From: Oscillospiraceae bacterium
GTDB taxonomy: Bacteria > Bacillota > Clostridia > Oscillospirales > Acutalibacteraceae
Assembly (NCBI GenBank): GCA_015066245.1
Contig: SVOS01000001.1
Coordinates: 186,001-250,000, forward strand
Reading direction: 5' to 3'
DNA length: 64,000 nucleotides
The notes under the pieces are model-generated. The model was not told the DNA's origin, did no database searches, and saw nothing but the letters and a program-made list of their open reading frames with translations. A program made the translations under genes and the position numbers. Positions 17,915-25,869 of this stretch are shown piece by piece; the stretch's first letter is position 1; each line of letters opens with the position of its first letter.

Positions 17915-18337
17915 ATGAAAAAATTCACTGCAATTTTACTCTTATTAACATTTGTATTTATGCTTGGTGCATGCTCAGGCGAACAGAAAAAATCCAAAGA
18001 AGACCTTATTGTTGAGGCAAATCGTTTAGTAATGAAAGAAGATGCAAACCAGGAGGCCTTATCTGTGGACGGCGAATTTGATGAGGATTATGGTGCATAT
18101 TGCATCGTGGTTTCTCTTGATAAAAGCTATTGGTGCACTACATACTCTGCCGATTCTCTTGAGGGCAAAGCAATGTTAGCAATGGCTGAAAACAGCTACG
18201 AAGATACCATAAATACATTGGTTGATTCTTTGTTTGAAAGAGCAAAAGAACTCTTTGCAGATACAGATGTCGAGGTGGTTGCAGGCTATCAGGACAGAAA
18301 CGGCGAATTTACAAATATTCTTTCTACAATTGAGTGA
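17915..18337 (+). CDS. Putative lipoprotein of unknown function
   Basis: A 140-residue protein with a signal peptide ending in the lipobox LGAC (residues 17-20), then an acidic, mixed alpha/beta domain. GCGGAGG precedes the ATG. It lies between two lipoproteins that share a signal peptide, 68 bp after the first and 34 bp before the second, so all three are probably co-transcribed. I do not recognise the family. Confidence 0.75.
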   Translation: MKKFTAILLLLTFVFMLGACSGEQKKSKEDLIVEANRLVMKEDANQEALSVDGEFDEDYGAYCIVVSLDKSYWCTTYSADSLEGKAMLAMAENSYEDTINTLVDSLFERAKELFADTDVEVVAGYQDRNGEFTNILSTIE

Positions 18338-18370
18338 TATTGAGCTCAGCACATTTAGGTGAGGTGCAAA

Positions 18371-18829
18371 ATGAAAAAACTAATTGCATTATTACTTGTG
18401 GGTATCTTTGCAGTTTCTCTTTGTGCTTGCAGCAAAGGTAACGACACTCCGCCGTATGCTACTGTCATCGGCAAATGGGTCGGAGAAAACGAAAATATAC
18501 CACACGTTTTGCATGATAACAAGCCATCATCAACTAAAGTAACATTATATTTTTATGAAGACAAAACATTTAAAGAAGAAGTAAATAACACTTTAGATGG
18601 CTATCAGGAATACTTAGGCACTTGGGAATATGATGGCGAAAACTTAACTATTTGCAGAACCGAAATGACCCAAGGTACGTCCAGAGCCAGCGGATATAAC
18701 TTTTATGCGGACGGAACTCCTACCAGCCATACAGAGATACCTATGGTATTAGAGCAAGGTAGAAATAAATTCGGCTTTTCTACGGTAAATCCATATTATG
18801 GCTTTATCACAATAACAAGAGTAGAGTAA
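18371..18829 (+). CDS. Putative lipoprotein with lipocalin-like beta domain
   Basis: A 152-residue protein with signal peptide and lipobox cysteine at residue 20 (SLCACSK). The mature domain reads like a small lipocalin-like/META-type beta barrel: GKWVGENEN, LYFYEDKTFKEE, YLGTWEYDGENLTI. Such domains are common in lipoproteins of gut clostridia and have no assigned role. The start at 18371 uses GAGG 8 bases upstream. The terminator at 18872 closes the three-gene unit. Confidence 0.72.
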   Translation: MKKLIALLLVGIFAVSLCACSKGNDTPPYATVIGKWVGENENIPHVLHDNKPSSTKVTLYFYEDKTFKEEVNNTLDGYQEYLGTWEYDGENLTICRTEMTQGTSRASGYNFYADGTPTSHTEIPMVLEQGRNKFGFSTVNPYYGFITITRVE

Positions 18830-18871
18830 ACACAAAGCTACATAAAAATTCAATACAATACACCAAAAAAC

Positions 18872-18907
18872 AGGGAGCGGATTTTTCCGCTCCCTCTTAT
18901 TTTTTTG
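18872..18907 (+). terminator. Terminator of the lipoprotein cluster
   Basis: AGGGAGCGG (18872-18880) pairs with CCGCTCCCT (18887-18895), followed by CTTATTTTTTT. Confidence 0.9.
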
Positions 18908-19041
18908 TAAAAATAAAAATTTTTTAAGTTTTTTTCAAAAATATAAAACCAAAGCCAAAGTAAGTTCCCCTTAATAAATGAAAGGGTCAGAAATCACACA
19001 AAAATCTGACAAAATATTAATAAAAGAAAGAGGAATTTATT

Positions 19042-19749
19042 ATGGCAAAAACAAGAATTTGTCCCTTCTGCGGCAGGGAATACAAAGACAGCTTCTTCGG
19101 AGCATCAGAAAGCGGCAGCTTAACATTTGGCGAAGGACTTACTTACATCGCTACAAGATGTTGCAACCAGTGCGAAGAAAAATACAACTCCGTTTCTAAA
19201 GAGGAAAGAAACAGATTCGCAGTTAAAATTGACAATATGAAATCCGCAACCAAAAAGAAATTCAAAGACGCTGACATCGCAAAAATGTTCTTGGATTATC
19301 TGAGAGAAAAAGAAACCAGACCCGCACAACCAGAAGACGAGGTTATGCCCCTTGGTTTTTACTTTGCAACTGCTGACGGTCATTTTTGTATCAGAGAGTT
19401 CAACACATCCAATGTGGAGTTCAGCTATAAAAGCTACATGAAGGCTATTGACAAGGTTTTTGCTCCCGACACAAGTCAGATGTTTACTGCAGCTGATATC
19501 ACAAGAATTGAATTTCGCAAAAATTTTGAAGAACATACAGGTGTTATGTCATCGGTTGTATCTTATGATATTCGCCTTAATGATGAAAAGGAAATGACCT
19601 ACAAGCCCTGCATCACAAGATATTTCGTAACAGGCAAAGGCATAAGCCCCTCACACTCTGCCGAAAAAGAAATGCTCAGAATGCTTGAAGGATTTCAGAA
19701 AAAAATCGGCACCGATATTCCCGTAGTCAAAGTAAAGAAGTTTAAATAA
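19042..19749 (+). CDS. Zinc-ribbon protein of unknown function
   Basis: A 235-residue soluble protein with an N-terminal treble-clef/zinc-ribbon pair, ICPFCGREY at residues 6-14 and CCNQCEEKY around 36-44. A charged helix follows (residues 55-90), then a beta-rich domain. No signal peptide, so cytoplasmic. AGAGG precedes the ATG. It ends 13 bp before a membrane-protein gene, so the two form an operon. I do not recognise the family; similar zinc-ribbon plus beta-domain proteins are frequent in Ruminococcaceae. Confidence 0.65.
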   Translation: MAKTRICPFCGREYKDSFFGASESGSLTFGEGLTYIATRCCNQCEEKYNSVSKEERNRFAVKIDNMKSATKKKFKDADIAKMFLDYLREKETRPAQPEDEVMPLGFYFATADGHFCIREFNTSNVEFSYKSYMKAIDKVFAPDTSQMFTAADITRIEFRKNFEEHTGVMSSVVSYDIRLNDEKEMTYKPCITRYFVTGKGISPSHSAEKEMLRMLEGFQKKIGTDIPVVKVKKFK

Positions 19750-19762
19750 GGAGGCAATTATC

Positions 19763-20923
19763 ATGACAGAAACTAAAGTAACCGTAATGGACGTATCCGA
19801 CAATAATAAAATAGAACAGCCCGCAGGTGTGTGGCATTATATCAGGGTGTTCTGCTCATTCTTCTCTATTATCACATCTTTTGGTGCAATAGTTGCCATG
19901 ACAGAGATGCGCTCAAACTACCTTGATATGGTAGCTGTATTATGGATTTTAGGCATAATCTCTGCTTTGCTGGTTTCTCCTCTTAAGTTTCTTAAGTTTG
20001 CGTGGCAGATTATTTCAAAATGTGCAATTTTCGGCTGGTTTTTGCTTCCTTTTCCTTTTGACCTTTTATCGGTTGCAGTCTCGATAGTTGTAGGCGTTGT
20101 GGCTGCAATTCTGGCAGTAATGGTTTGTCCTGCTATCTTTACTATCTATACATACTTTACCGATATCCGTGATTTTTGCGTTGACAACAAAAAAGAAATC
20201 ATCACCATCATCTCGGCAATTCTGGCAGTGGCTGTTTTGATTGGTATGTTCTTTATCTTACACGGCATCACAACTGCAATCGAAGCTCCTATTATTAAAG
20301 AAAAATTCGACCCCGTAGCTGCATACAACACCTATGTTGATAATCATCCCGATGCAAAAGAAATCTCTGAGGATATACTCAGCAACCCTTCATCAAGCAC
20401 ATTTTCTGAGGGCGGATATGTCTGCACAAATGTTTATGAATACGAAGGCACAGAGGGTTTTGTCAACTATTCATATACTGACACTCTCAAGTTTGAGTAC
20501 ACAAGCGGAGCATGGAAAGTTATGAACACAAACGAAGAAAAAATCATCGACTCCTATAATGCAATCAGCGGCGACTGGACCATAACGGGCGAATATCCCG
20601 CCAACAATTCAGAGGACAACGAAATCACCATTAATATTCTTAATCTTACTCAGGATGGCGGCACAGGCAGCATCAGCGTCCTCACTTATGATAATTACTC
20701 TATCTCCGAAAACGCCTCAATAACTATGGGCGAAATCGAAACAAGAGAAGTCAACTACAAAACCCACGAAAACGAACTTGTGACACAGCTTTCTTTTGAG
20801 TTTGAGTCTCCCATAGTCTTTGAGGGATTCTGGGGAGAATGCGGCATTACTCGTGTTGACTGTGAGTTTTCTCTCACCAATAATCAGGTCAACTCCTGCT
20901 ACTTCGACTATACAGGTCTTTAA
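19763..20923 (+). CDS. Membrane protein with large extracytoplasmic C-terminal domain
   Basis: A 386-residue protein. Four or five transmembrane helices occupy residues 25-180 (for example the run around VAVSIVVGVVAAILAVMV). A beta-rich extracytoplasmic region follows from about residue 190, with a Tyr-rich part (YVCTNVYEYEG) and a GDWTITGEYP segment like a small lipocalin-type domain. GGAGG lies upstream. It is encoded directly after the zinc-ribbon protein; a membrane sensor plus cytoplasmic partner is one reading, with no proof. Confidence 0.6.
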   Translation: MTETKVTVMDVSDNNKIEQPAGVWHYIRVFCSFFSIITSFGAIVAMTEMRSNYLDMVAVLWILGIISALLVSPLKFLKFAWQIISKCAIFGWFLLPFPFDLLSVAVSIVVGVVAAILAVMVCPAIFTIYTYFTDIRDFCVDNKKEIITIISAILAVAVLIGMFFILHGITTAIEAPIIKEKFDPVAAYNTYVDNHPDAKEISEDILSNPSSSTFSEGGYVCTNVYEYEGTEGFVNYSYTDTLKFEYTSGAWKVMNTNEEKIIDSYNAISGDWTITGEYPANNSEDNEITINILNLTQDGGTGSISVLTYDNYSISENASITMGEIETREVNYKTHENELVTQLSFEFESPIVFEGFWGECGITRVDCEFSLTNNQVNSCYFDYTGL

Positions 20924-21011
20924 TAGCCAATCAGATCAATACTTATTTTAAGCTGAAGAGGTGATGTTTATATAACTCAATTTTTATAATATTATCCCAA
21001 CAAAAACAGAA

Positions 21012-21039
21012 AGGGACTTGCCCAAAAAGGCAAGTCCCT
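21012..21039. terminator. Bidirectional terminator between convergent units
   Basis: AGGGACTTGCC (21012-21022) pairs exactly with its complement at 21029-21039. Plus-strand reading continues CTTGTGTTTTG and minus-strand reading continues TTCTGTTTTTG, so it can end both the membrane-protein gene at 20923 and the leftward unit ending at 21065. Confidence 0.85.
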
Positions 21040-21064
21040 CTTGTGTTTTGATTAAATCAGCAGA

Positions 21065-21196
21065 TTAAAGAATCTCAGTCTCGTCGTTGTCTCTTGAATA
21101 AACAGGAACAAAAGACTCCATGCTGCTTGCAACGATAACCTCTGCACCATCAAAGGTTACGATGTTGATCTCTGCTGTTTCGTATAACTTTTTCAT
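21065..21196 (-). CDS. Micro-protein A downstream of the starch-binding protein (43 aa)
   Basis: The frame starts at the ATG at 21196, with AAGGTGAT 4 bases upstream, and reads 43 codons to a TAA at 21065. Its first half aligns with micro-protein B: K-[LV]-Y-x3-E-[IV]-x-[IV]-x2-F-x3-E-[VL]-I-x-A-S-S. The second halves differ completely. There are no cysteines and no signal peptide. It begins 14 bp after micro-protein B ends and is followed by the terminator at 21012. Conserved front and variable tail resemble precursor peptides, but no modifying enzyme is encoded nearby. Function unknown. Confidence 0.65.
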   Translation of the reverse strand: MKKLYETAEINIVTFDGAEVIVASSMESFVPVYSRDNDETEIL

Positions 21197-21210
21197 TTTT
21201 ATCACCTTCA

Positions 21211-21351
21211 TTAATTATTTGCGGGAACAAAGGGTAGCTCGATAGGCTTGTTGGGGTCCCGTGTTGTATTAAAGGAGCTGGCCGAGATAAGCTCGTCAGC
21301 CGAAAACTCAGTAACCTCAACCTCAGGAGCTACATAAACTTTCTCGTTCAT
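21211..21351 (-). CDS. Micro-protein B downstream of the starch-binding protein (46 aa)
   Basis: A 46-codon gene beginning MNEKVYVAPEVEVTEF, 7 bp after the stop codon of the 700-residue starch-binding protein. There is no good Shine-Dalgarno sequence, so it is probably translated by coupling to the upstream gene. Its N-terminal half is homologous to micro-protein A; its tail is Pro/Asn-rich. An upstream in-frame start at 21411, inside the previous gene, would add 20 residues and is less likely. Small proteins of this look are scattered through gut clostridia, with no role known to me. Confidence 0.6.
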   Translation of the reverse strand: MNEKVYVAPEVEVTEFSADELISASSFNTTRDPNKPIELPFVPANN

Positions 21352-21358
21352 AATAATA

Positions 21359-23461
21359 TCAACCGTTATAGTTGCAGGATGCTGTATAATATGCAGCAAT
21401 TGCGTTTGCAAGATCTACAAGCTCTGCCTTCTCGCTCTGCTGTGCAACGTAAGCATAGCTCATGGGGCTGTACTCAACAGTAACACAGTCTGTAGCAACA
21501 GTAATTGCATTACCAAGATTATGAGCATAGATATCGGGTACAACAAGCTCGTAGAGGTTACCGTTAGGTGTCAGATATGCGGTCAGACCTTCAACCTGAA
21601 CACCAACGTCTCCATTATCTTCCACATTATCTGCTTTGAAATAGAGCTTGAGAGTTGTCTCGGATTTAAGAGTAAGAGTTGCACCATAGAACTGAACATT
21701 ACCGTCGTTTGTACCTTCAACAACAGGAGCAAACTCGCTGAGGTCCTGAGCAGTAATAGTCTTCTCTTCCTCTGTCATGTAATCTGTGTTGTTTGCAAGG
21801 AAGTCTGTGCCATAACCGAAATAAAGCTGAGAAGCAGCACCGTAGTTAAGCATAGCCTTAACGATATCCTGCTCGTTTGCGTATGTAACAGGATCGCTGA
21901 GGATTCGCTCACAGTAGCCTGCAAGAGAAACTCTGTTAAAGAATGTATTGTAATCATCAGTAACAACCTTGCTGACTACAGAGTCAGCCATCTCTTTTGC
22001 TACCAGATCTACTGTATATATATAGTAGCCTGTTTCCTCATCGTATCTGTCAAACTCTGTTACGGGAAGCTCATACCAGGGATCATCATTGCGATAAACA
22101 ATAAGCTTTGCACTCTCATCAGCCATGATGTCCTCAGTGATTTTGTAGTGGAGATTAAGACCGATCTTGCCGCCGAGAGTTACGGATAAGCCTTCGAGGC
22201 TGGTTCCTGACACTTCTTCTTCAACGTCACCGGAACCATTATCAGGTAAGATTACAGTAATATCTTCGCTGCCTGCTATGTTGCCGTTATCCCACATCAT
22301 ATAGTAGCAAATACCGTCATAGAAGCCTTCTTCGATGTTGGGAGTCTTATCAATCTGACCTGAGCCGTCATCCTTGATACCGTTAATAACAAAGCCTGTT
22401 ACATCAGTAGGAACCAGAGCACTGTAAATATCGTAATTGCCGTCGTTATCATAATAGTCCATTGACATACCTGGCCACTCTGTGTCTGCAACAGATGCAC
22501 TGCCCCAGAAATGAACTCTGACATCTGTCCATAACCAGTTGTTCTGGAAGTAAATTGCCATATATTCAATTTCGTCTTCGGGCTCATCAGAAGGATCCTG
22601 GTAGGGATGTTCTGCTTCAAGCTCAGCAAGGCTATCATACCAACTCTCATTACCCCAATAGCAGTACTTGCCTGCTTCGAAAGTAAGAGTAGCAGTCTGA
22701 GATTCTACTTCTTCGCCAACACCATAGTTGCCACTGAAGATAATTAATTCGTAAGCCTTGTCGAAAGTTACAGAATAAACAAGACCGCCTGCCTGTTCTG
22801 CATTTTCAGAGAGAACCTCACCTGTGGGTTCCATCTTTACACCGGGCCACTCAGCGTTTTCTTCGGTTATTTCGTCGCCTGTTGCTCCTGTTGAGTTACC
22901 TGCGTATGCATAAACCTCTTCGAAGTTGTCTGCATAGTCAACAAAGTAGAGTGTGTATGTCTCTGCAGGCTCGGGATCGGGAACTTCGGGAGCCTCTGTG
23001 GGAGCTTCAGTAGGAGCCTCTGTAGTTTCAGGCTGTACTAATTCGGGACAAACATCAGCGATATCTTTTAATACTACTGCGTTGCCGTCGTCCCATGTCA
23101 TACTGTAGCAAGCACCGTCATAAAAACCGCTCTTGATGTCGGGTGTCTGGTCAATATTGCCTGAACCGTCATCCTTAGTACCGGCAAAGATAACACCGGT
23201 TGCATCAGAGCCTATAGTTGCCTTGTAAACCTCGTTGCCGTTTACAGATGTGCCAACAAGCTCAACTTCGCCTGCACCCCAGCCGGTATCAGCTACAACG
23301 CTGCTGCCCCAGGTGTGAACAAATACATCTGACCACAACCAGTTGTTTTCAAAATACACAGAAATTTTGTGTGCGTCTGCTGCTCCTGCGCTTAAGGGTG
23401 CTGCCATGAACACGCTTAAAAGCATAAGCATTGCCAAAGTAATTGACAAGATTTTTTTCAT
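21359..23461 (-). CDS. Secreted multi-module protein with CBM26-like starch-binding modules
   Basis: A 700-residue exported protein with a signal peptide cut near AGAADA (residues 25-30). Residues 30-140 and 298-410 are two homologous CBM26/starch-binding-like modules (both contain ENNWLW or QNNWLW, a VHxWGS strand and a GxKDDGSG loop). Residues 165-288 form a related, more distant module (PGVKMEP, CYWGNESWYDSL). Linkers are Thr/Glu/Pro-rich. The C-terminal 280 residues form a domain common in ruminococcal surface proteins (TLGGKIGLNLHYKI; MLNYGAASQLYFGY). No catalytic domain, dockerin or LPXTG motif is visible, so it probably captures starch at the surface. AGGAGG precedes the ATG. First gene of a three-gene unit with the two micro-genes. 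Confidence 0.78.
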   Translation of the reverse strand: MKKILSITLAMLMLLSVFMAAPLSAGAADAHKISVYFENNWLWSDVFVHTWGSSVVADTGWGAGEVELVGTSVNGNEVYKATIGSDATGVIFAGTKDDGSGNIDQTPDIKSGFYDGACYSMTWDDGNAVVLKDIADVCPELVQPETTEAPTEAPTEAPEVPDPEPAETYTLYFVDYADNFEEVYAYAGNSTGATGDEITEENAEWPGVKMEPTGEVLSENAEQAGGLVYSVTFDKAYELIIFSGNYGVGEEVESQTATLTFEAGKYCYWGNESWYDSLAELEAEHPYQDPSDEPEDEIEYMAIYFQNNWLWTDVRVHFWGSASVADTEWPGMSMDYYDNDGNYDIYSALVPTDVTGFVINGIKDDGSGQIDKTPNIEEGFYDGICYYMMWDNGNIAGSEDITVILPDNGSGDVEEEVSGTSLEGLSVTLGGKIGLNLHYKITEDIMADESAKLIVYRNDDPWYELPVTEFDRYDEETGYYIYTVDLVAKEMADSVVSKVVTDDYNTFFNRVSLAGYCERILSDPVTYANEQDIVKAMLNYGAASQLYFGYGTDFLANNTDYMTEEEKTITAQDLSEFAPVVEGTNDGNVQFYGATLTLKSETTLKLYFKADNVEDNGDVGVQVEGLTAYLTPNGNLYELVVPDIYAHNLGNAITVATDCVTVEYSPMSYAYVAQQSEKAELVDLANAIAAYYTASCNYNG

Positions 23462-23620
23462 GATTTTTCCTCCTGTAAAGAATTACCGTATATGTACAAA
23501 AGCAAAGAATTTCTGATTCCTGTACTTTTGTAATATCCATATTAACTCTGTGGCCGCAGGCTTAACCTGCACATACATCGCCCAAACCAGGCATACAACC
23601 ACAAATATCGCTACCGATAC
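23462..23620 (-). promoter_or_regulatory. Long, possibly structured 5' leader of the starch-binding gene
   Basis: About 155 nt separate the predicted transcription start from the start codon. Complementary segments on the minus strand include GCAGG with CCTGC around 23552-23566, TGTGG with CCACA flanking them, and ACAAAAG with CTTTTGT near the Shine-Dalgarno side. I do not recognise a known riboswitch class. The rest of the 23462-24005 spacer holds the promoter, a hairpin terminator and the Fic-gene operator region, listed separately. Confidence 0.35.
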
Positions 23621-23626
23621 ACTGTA

Positions 23627-23656
23627 ATTATATCTCAAACACCTCTTTGTTTTCAA
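23627..23656 (-). promoter_or_regulatory. Promoter of the starch-binding protein gene
   Basis: On the minus strand TTGAAA (23656-23651), an 18-bp spacer and TATAAT (23632-23627). Confidence 0.75.
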
Positions 23657-23742
23657 GTATTTTTATAAATATATCATATATTATATCTTCTAAAATTTTC
23701 GCCCTGTTTTTGTACAATTTTATTATTCATAGAAATTATGAC

Positions 23743-23772
23743 AAAAGGCTTCCGAATTATCGGAAGCCTTTT
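23743..23772. terminator. Orphan bidirectional hairpin terminator
   Basis: AAAAGGCTTCCGA (23743-23755) pairs perfectly with TCGGAAGCCTTTT (23760-23772) around a 4-nt loop, with T runs on both strands. No protein gene ends here on either strand: leftward genes start at 23461 and the rightward gene starts at 24006. It may end a small RNA or be left over from a lost gene. Confidence 0.75.
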
Positions 23773-23865
23773 TATCCTAAAAATCAGTGTTTTGAGGTGT
23801 TTTCAAAATACAGAATACTTATTTGCCCCTATCTGTCCGTAATACAATAAATAATTATATAAATA

Positions 23866-23974
23866 TTCGAAAAGCACTTGATTTTATTTATTGGTTATTA
23901 TAAAATTAAAGAAATTAACAAAAATATATCATATTTGTTAACTGCTTTTCGAAAACCCAAGTATAATTAACAAA
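23866..23974. promoter_or_regulatory. Nested inverted repeats upstream of the Fic gene (candidate operator)
   Basis: TTCGAAAAGCA (23866-23876) and TGCTTTTCGAA (23943-23953) form an 11-bp perfect inverted repeat. Inside lies TTAACAAA (23915-23922) with TTTGTTAA (23934-23941), and a third TTAACAAA (23967-23974) overlaps a likely -10 TATAAT (23962-23967). The arrangement looks like a multi-site operator, possibly bound by the C-terminal winged helix of the Fic protein itself. Confidence 0.55.
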
Positions 23975-24005
23975 TTTTACAATATAATTTTGATAGGGTG
24001 ATTTT

Positions 24006-25223
24006 ATGGCATACGAACCATTGGCAAAACTTTATTATACAAGCAAAGAGTATGAAAAAATATACGAAAAAAGATATAATAGCGAAAATGCTATTCACGT
24101 TGACTTTGAGATAAGCGGATTTCCTGCCTTTTTTGTTTTAGATAATTCTCTGTACACTAAATCTATTGACATATATAAAACTGATAAGAGAATAAAAAAA
24201 CTAAGAGATTCCTTACCTGAAAAAGCAATCAATCAATTTACAATGCGATGTTTGATTGATGAAATAATTCTCACTAATGATATTGAGGGCGTTTATAGCT
24301 CCAGACGTGAGATCAACAGCATACTTTCTGAACTTGAGACAAAAAGTCGCGGAAAGCGTTATATGGGACTCGTGCAAAAGTATCTTATGCTACAAAATGA
24401 TGATGAAATGTCTTTTAAAACCTGTTGCGACATAAGAGCTTTGTTTGATGACCTGGTGTATTTTGAAATAGCCGAGGATAATCCTGATAACTTACCCGAC
24501 GGAGAAATATTCCGAAAAGACTCCACCAGTGTTGTTAGTGCTACACAAAAAGAATTGCATAGAGGTGTGTATCCCGAAAGCAAAATTATAGATTATATGG
24601 ACAAGGCACTTCACATTCTTAATGATGAAAGCATAGATTTTCTTTTTCGGGTTTCCATATTTCATTTTCTATTTGGATATATACATCCGTTTTATGATGG
24701 AAATGGGAGAACATCCAGGTTTATCAGCAGCTACCTGTTATCAAAAGAGTTCGAATCTATAATTGGTTATAGGACTTCATACACTATTAAAGAGAATATT
24801 AAAGAATATTATCAGGCGTTTAAGACTTGTAACGAAACACATAATAAAGGGGATTTAACTCCATTTATCTTGATGTTTACTGATATTATAAAGGAATCGC
24901 TACATCAACTTGAAGATGCTCTTTTAAAAAGATATGAAAAGTTAAGTCATTATCAAAAATGTATGCTATTCCTTCCTTATGGCACAAATCCAAAGTATGT
25001 ACAGCTATACGATTTATTAATACAAGCCAGCTTGTTTGCAGAAAACGGAATAAGCACTCAAGAGCTTATTGATGCCACTGATACAAGCCGAACAACTATT
25101 GCTAATCGATTAAAACTTTTATCTGAGAACAACTTGATAATTAAAGAATCTGTTGGTAATATTCGTTGTTATAGATTGAATTTGAAAATCGTAGACGAGA
25201 TATACGAACAGAAAATAAAGTAG
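24006..25223 (+). CDS. Fic domain protein with C-terminal winged helix
   Basis: A 405-residue Fic protein. The catalytic motif HPFYDGNGR is at 227-235 and GVYP is upstream. The N-terminal inhibitory motif [S/T]xxxE[G/N] is present as TNDIEG (90-95), which places it in the self-inhibited class II. The C-terminal 60 residues form a winged helix (STQELIDATDTSRTTIANRL). Fic proteins transfer AMP or related groups to target hydroxyls; such fusions are widespread, with few known targets. Codon use is markedly more AT-rich than neighbouring genes and the flanks are AT-rich, which suggests horizontal transfer. No antitoxin gene is adjacent. Confidence 0.92.
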   Translation: MAYEPLAKLYYTSKEYEKIYEKRYNSENAIHVDFEISGFPAFFVLDNSLYTKSIDIYKTDKRIKKLRDSLPEKAINQFTMRCLIDEIILTNDIEGVYSSRREINSILSELETKSRGKRYMGLVQKYLMLQNDDEMSFKTCCDIRALFDDLVYFEIAEDNPDNLPDGEIFRKDSTSVVSATQKELHRGVYPESKIIDYMDKALHILNDESIDFLFRVSIFHFLFGYIHPFYDGNGRTSRFISSYLLSKEFESIIGYRTSYTIKENIKEYYQAFKTCNETHNKGDLTPFILMFTDIIKESLHQLEDALLKRYEKLSHYQKCMLFLPYGTNPKYVQLYDLLIQASLFAENGISTQELIDATDTSRTTIANRLKLLSENNLIIKESVGNIRCYRLNLKIVDEIYEQKIK

Positions 25224-25261
25224 CGATTGTTTGTTTTCCAGAATAATGTGCGTATATAACA

Positions 25262-25294
25262 ACAGGGTTTGAAGTTCTTGACTTCAAACCCTGT
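25262..25294. terminator. Terminator between Fic gene and membrane protein gene
   Basis: ACAGGGTTTGAAGT (25262-25275) pairs over 14 bp with its complement (25281-25294). The downstream tract is only moderately T-rich (AACTATATTAT on plus; TGTTATATAC on minus). It sits between convergent genes. Confidence 0.7.
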
Positions 25295-25304
25295 AACTAT
25301 ATTA

Positions 25305-25769
25305 TCAAAGATTCTTTTCTTTAATTGCTTTATTAAGTAAATTTGAGAATCTATCGCTTACAATAGCAATAGATTCAATATGAACTTTCTTTTTGCCTAC
25401 AAAAATCGTTGTAGAGTCTGCATTAACTTTTACTTTAGTTATGTCATTGAAGCGATATTCATATCTATTTCCCAAAAATGTCGTGTATTCAAATTTTTCT
25501 TCAGATACAATACGAATAGTCTGATTTCTCCAACAAATAAATGCAAGTACGCCAAGCAAGATACAGAAAACACTGCCAACAATTATCCATACATTAAAAT
25601 TAAATAATAGTATAACAGCAATACCGATGCCGACAACTATCAAAAACAATCCAAATACGAGTAAAAAGCTTGATATATACACATCTGCTCGAGACTCACC
25701 GTTTTTATCTTTCTTAAGAAAAAAAGACTCCAATGCCTCCAAAAGTCGCAGAGTAAACCTTGAGTTCAT
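25305..25769 (-). CDS. Small membrane protein with PH-like cytoplasmic domain
   Basis: A 154-residue protein with two adjacent transmembrane helices (about residues 34-58 and 62-82), then a beta-rich domain (IRIVSEEKFEYTTFLGNRYEYRF is the start; only part quoted) resembling bacterial PH/DUF-type domains. I set the start at 25769 because GAGAGG lies 7 bases upstream; an ATG 15 bp earlier is weaker. AT-rich like the Fic gene. No known function. Confidence 0.6.
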   Translation of the reverse strand: MNSRFTLRLLEALESFFLKKDKNGESRADVYISSFLLVFGLFLIVVGIGIAVILLFNFNVWIIVGSVFCILLGVLAFICWRNQTIRIVSEEKFEYTTFLGNRYEYRFNDITKVKVNADSTTIFVGKKKVHIESIAIVSDRFSNLLNKAIKEKNL

Positions 25770-25796
25770 TTCAATACCTCTCACAATAATTTATAA

Positions 25797-25830
25797 AATT
25801 CCCCTGCATCAGCCTTGGATGCAGGGGAGT
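25797..25830 (-). terminator. Terminator of the GGGtGRT operon
   Basis: CCCCTGCATC (25801-25810) pairs with GATGCAGGGG (25818-25827). On the minus strand the tract AATTTTATAAA follows. It lies after the palindromic element at 25870-26002, so that element would be part of the 3' untranslated region. Confidence 0.7.
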
Positions 25831-25869
25831 TTGTTTGTTCAAAAAATGTTTTTATCAGGTTTTTATTAT

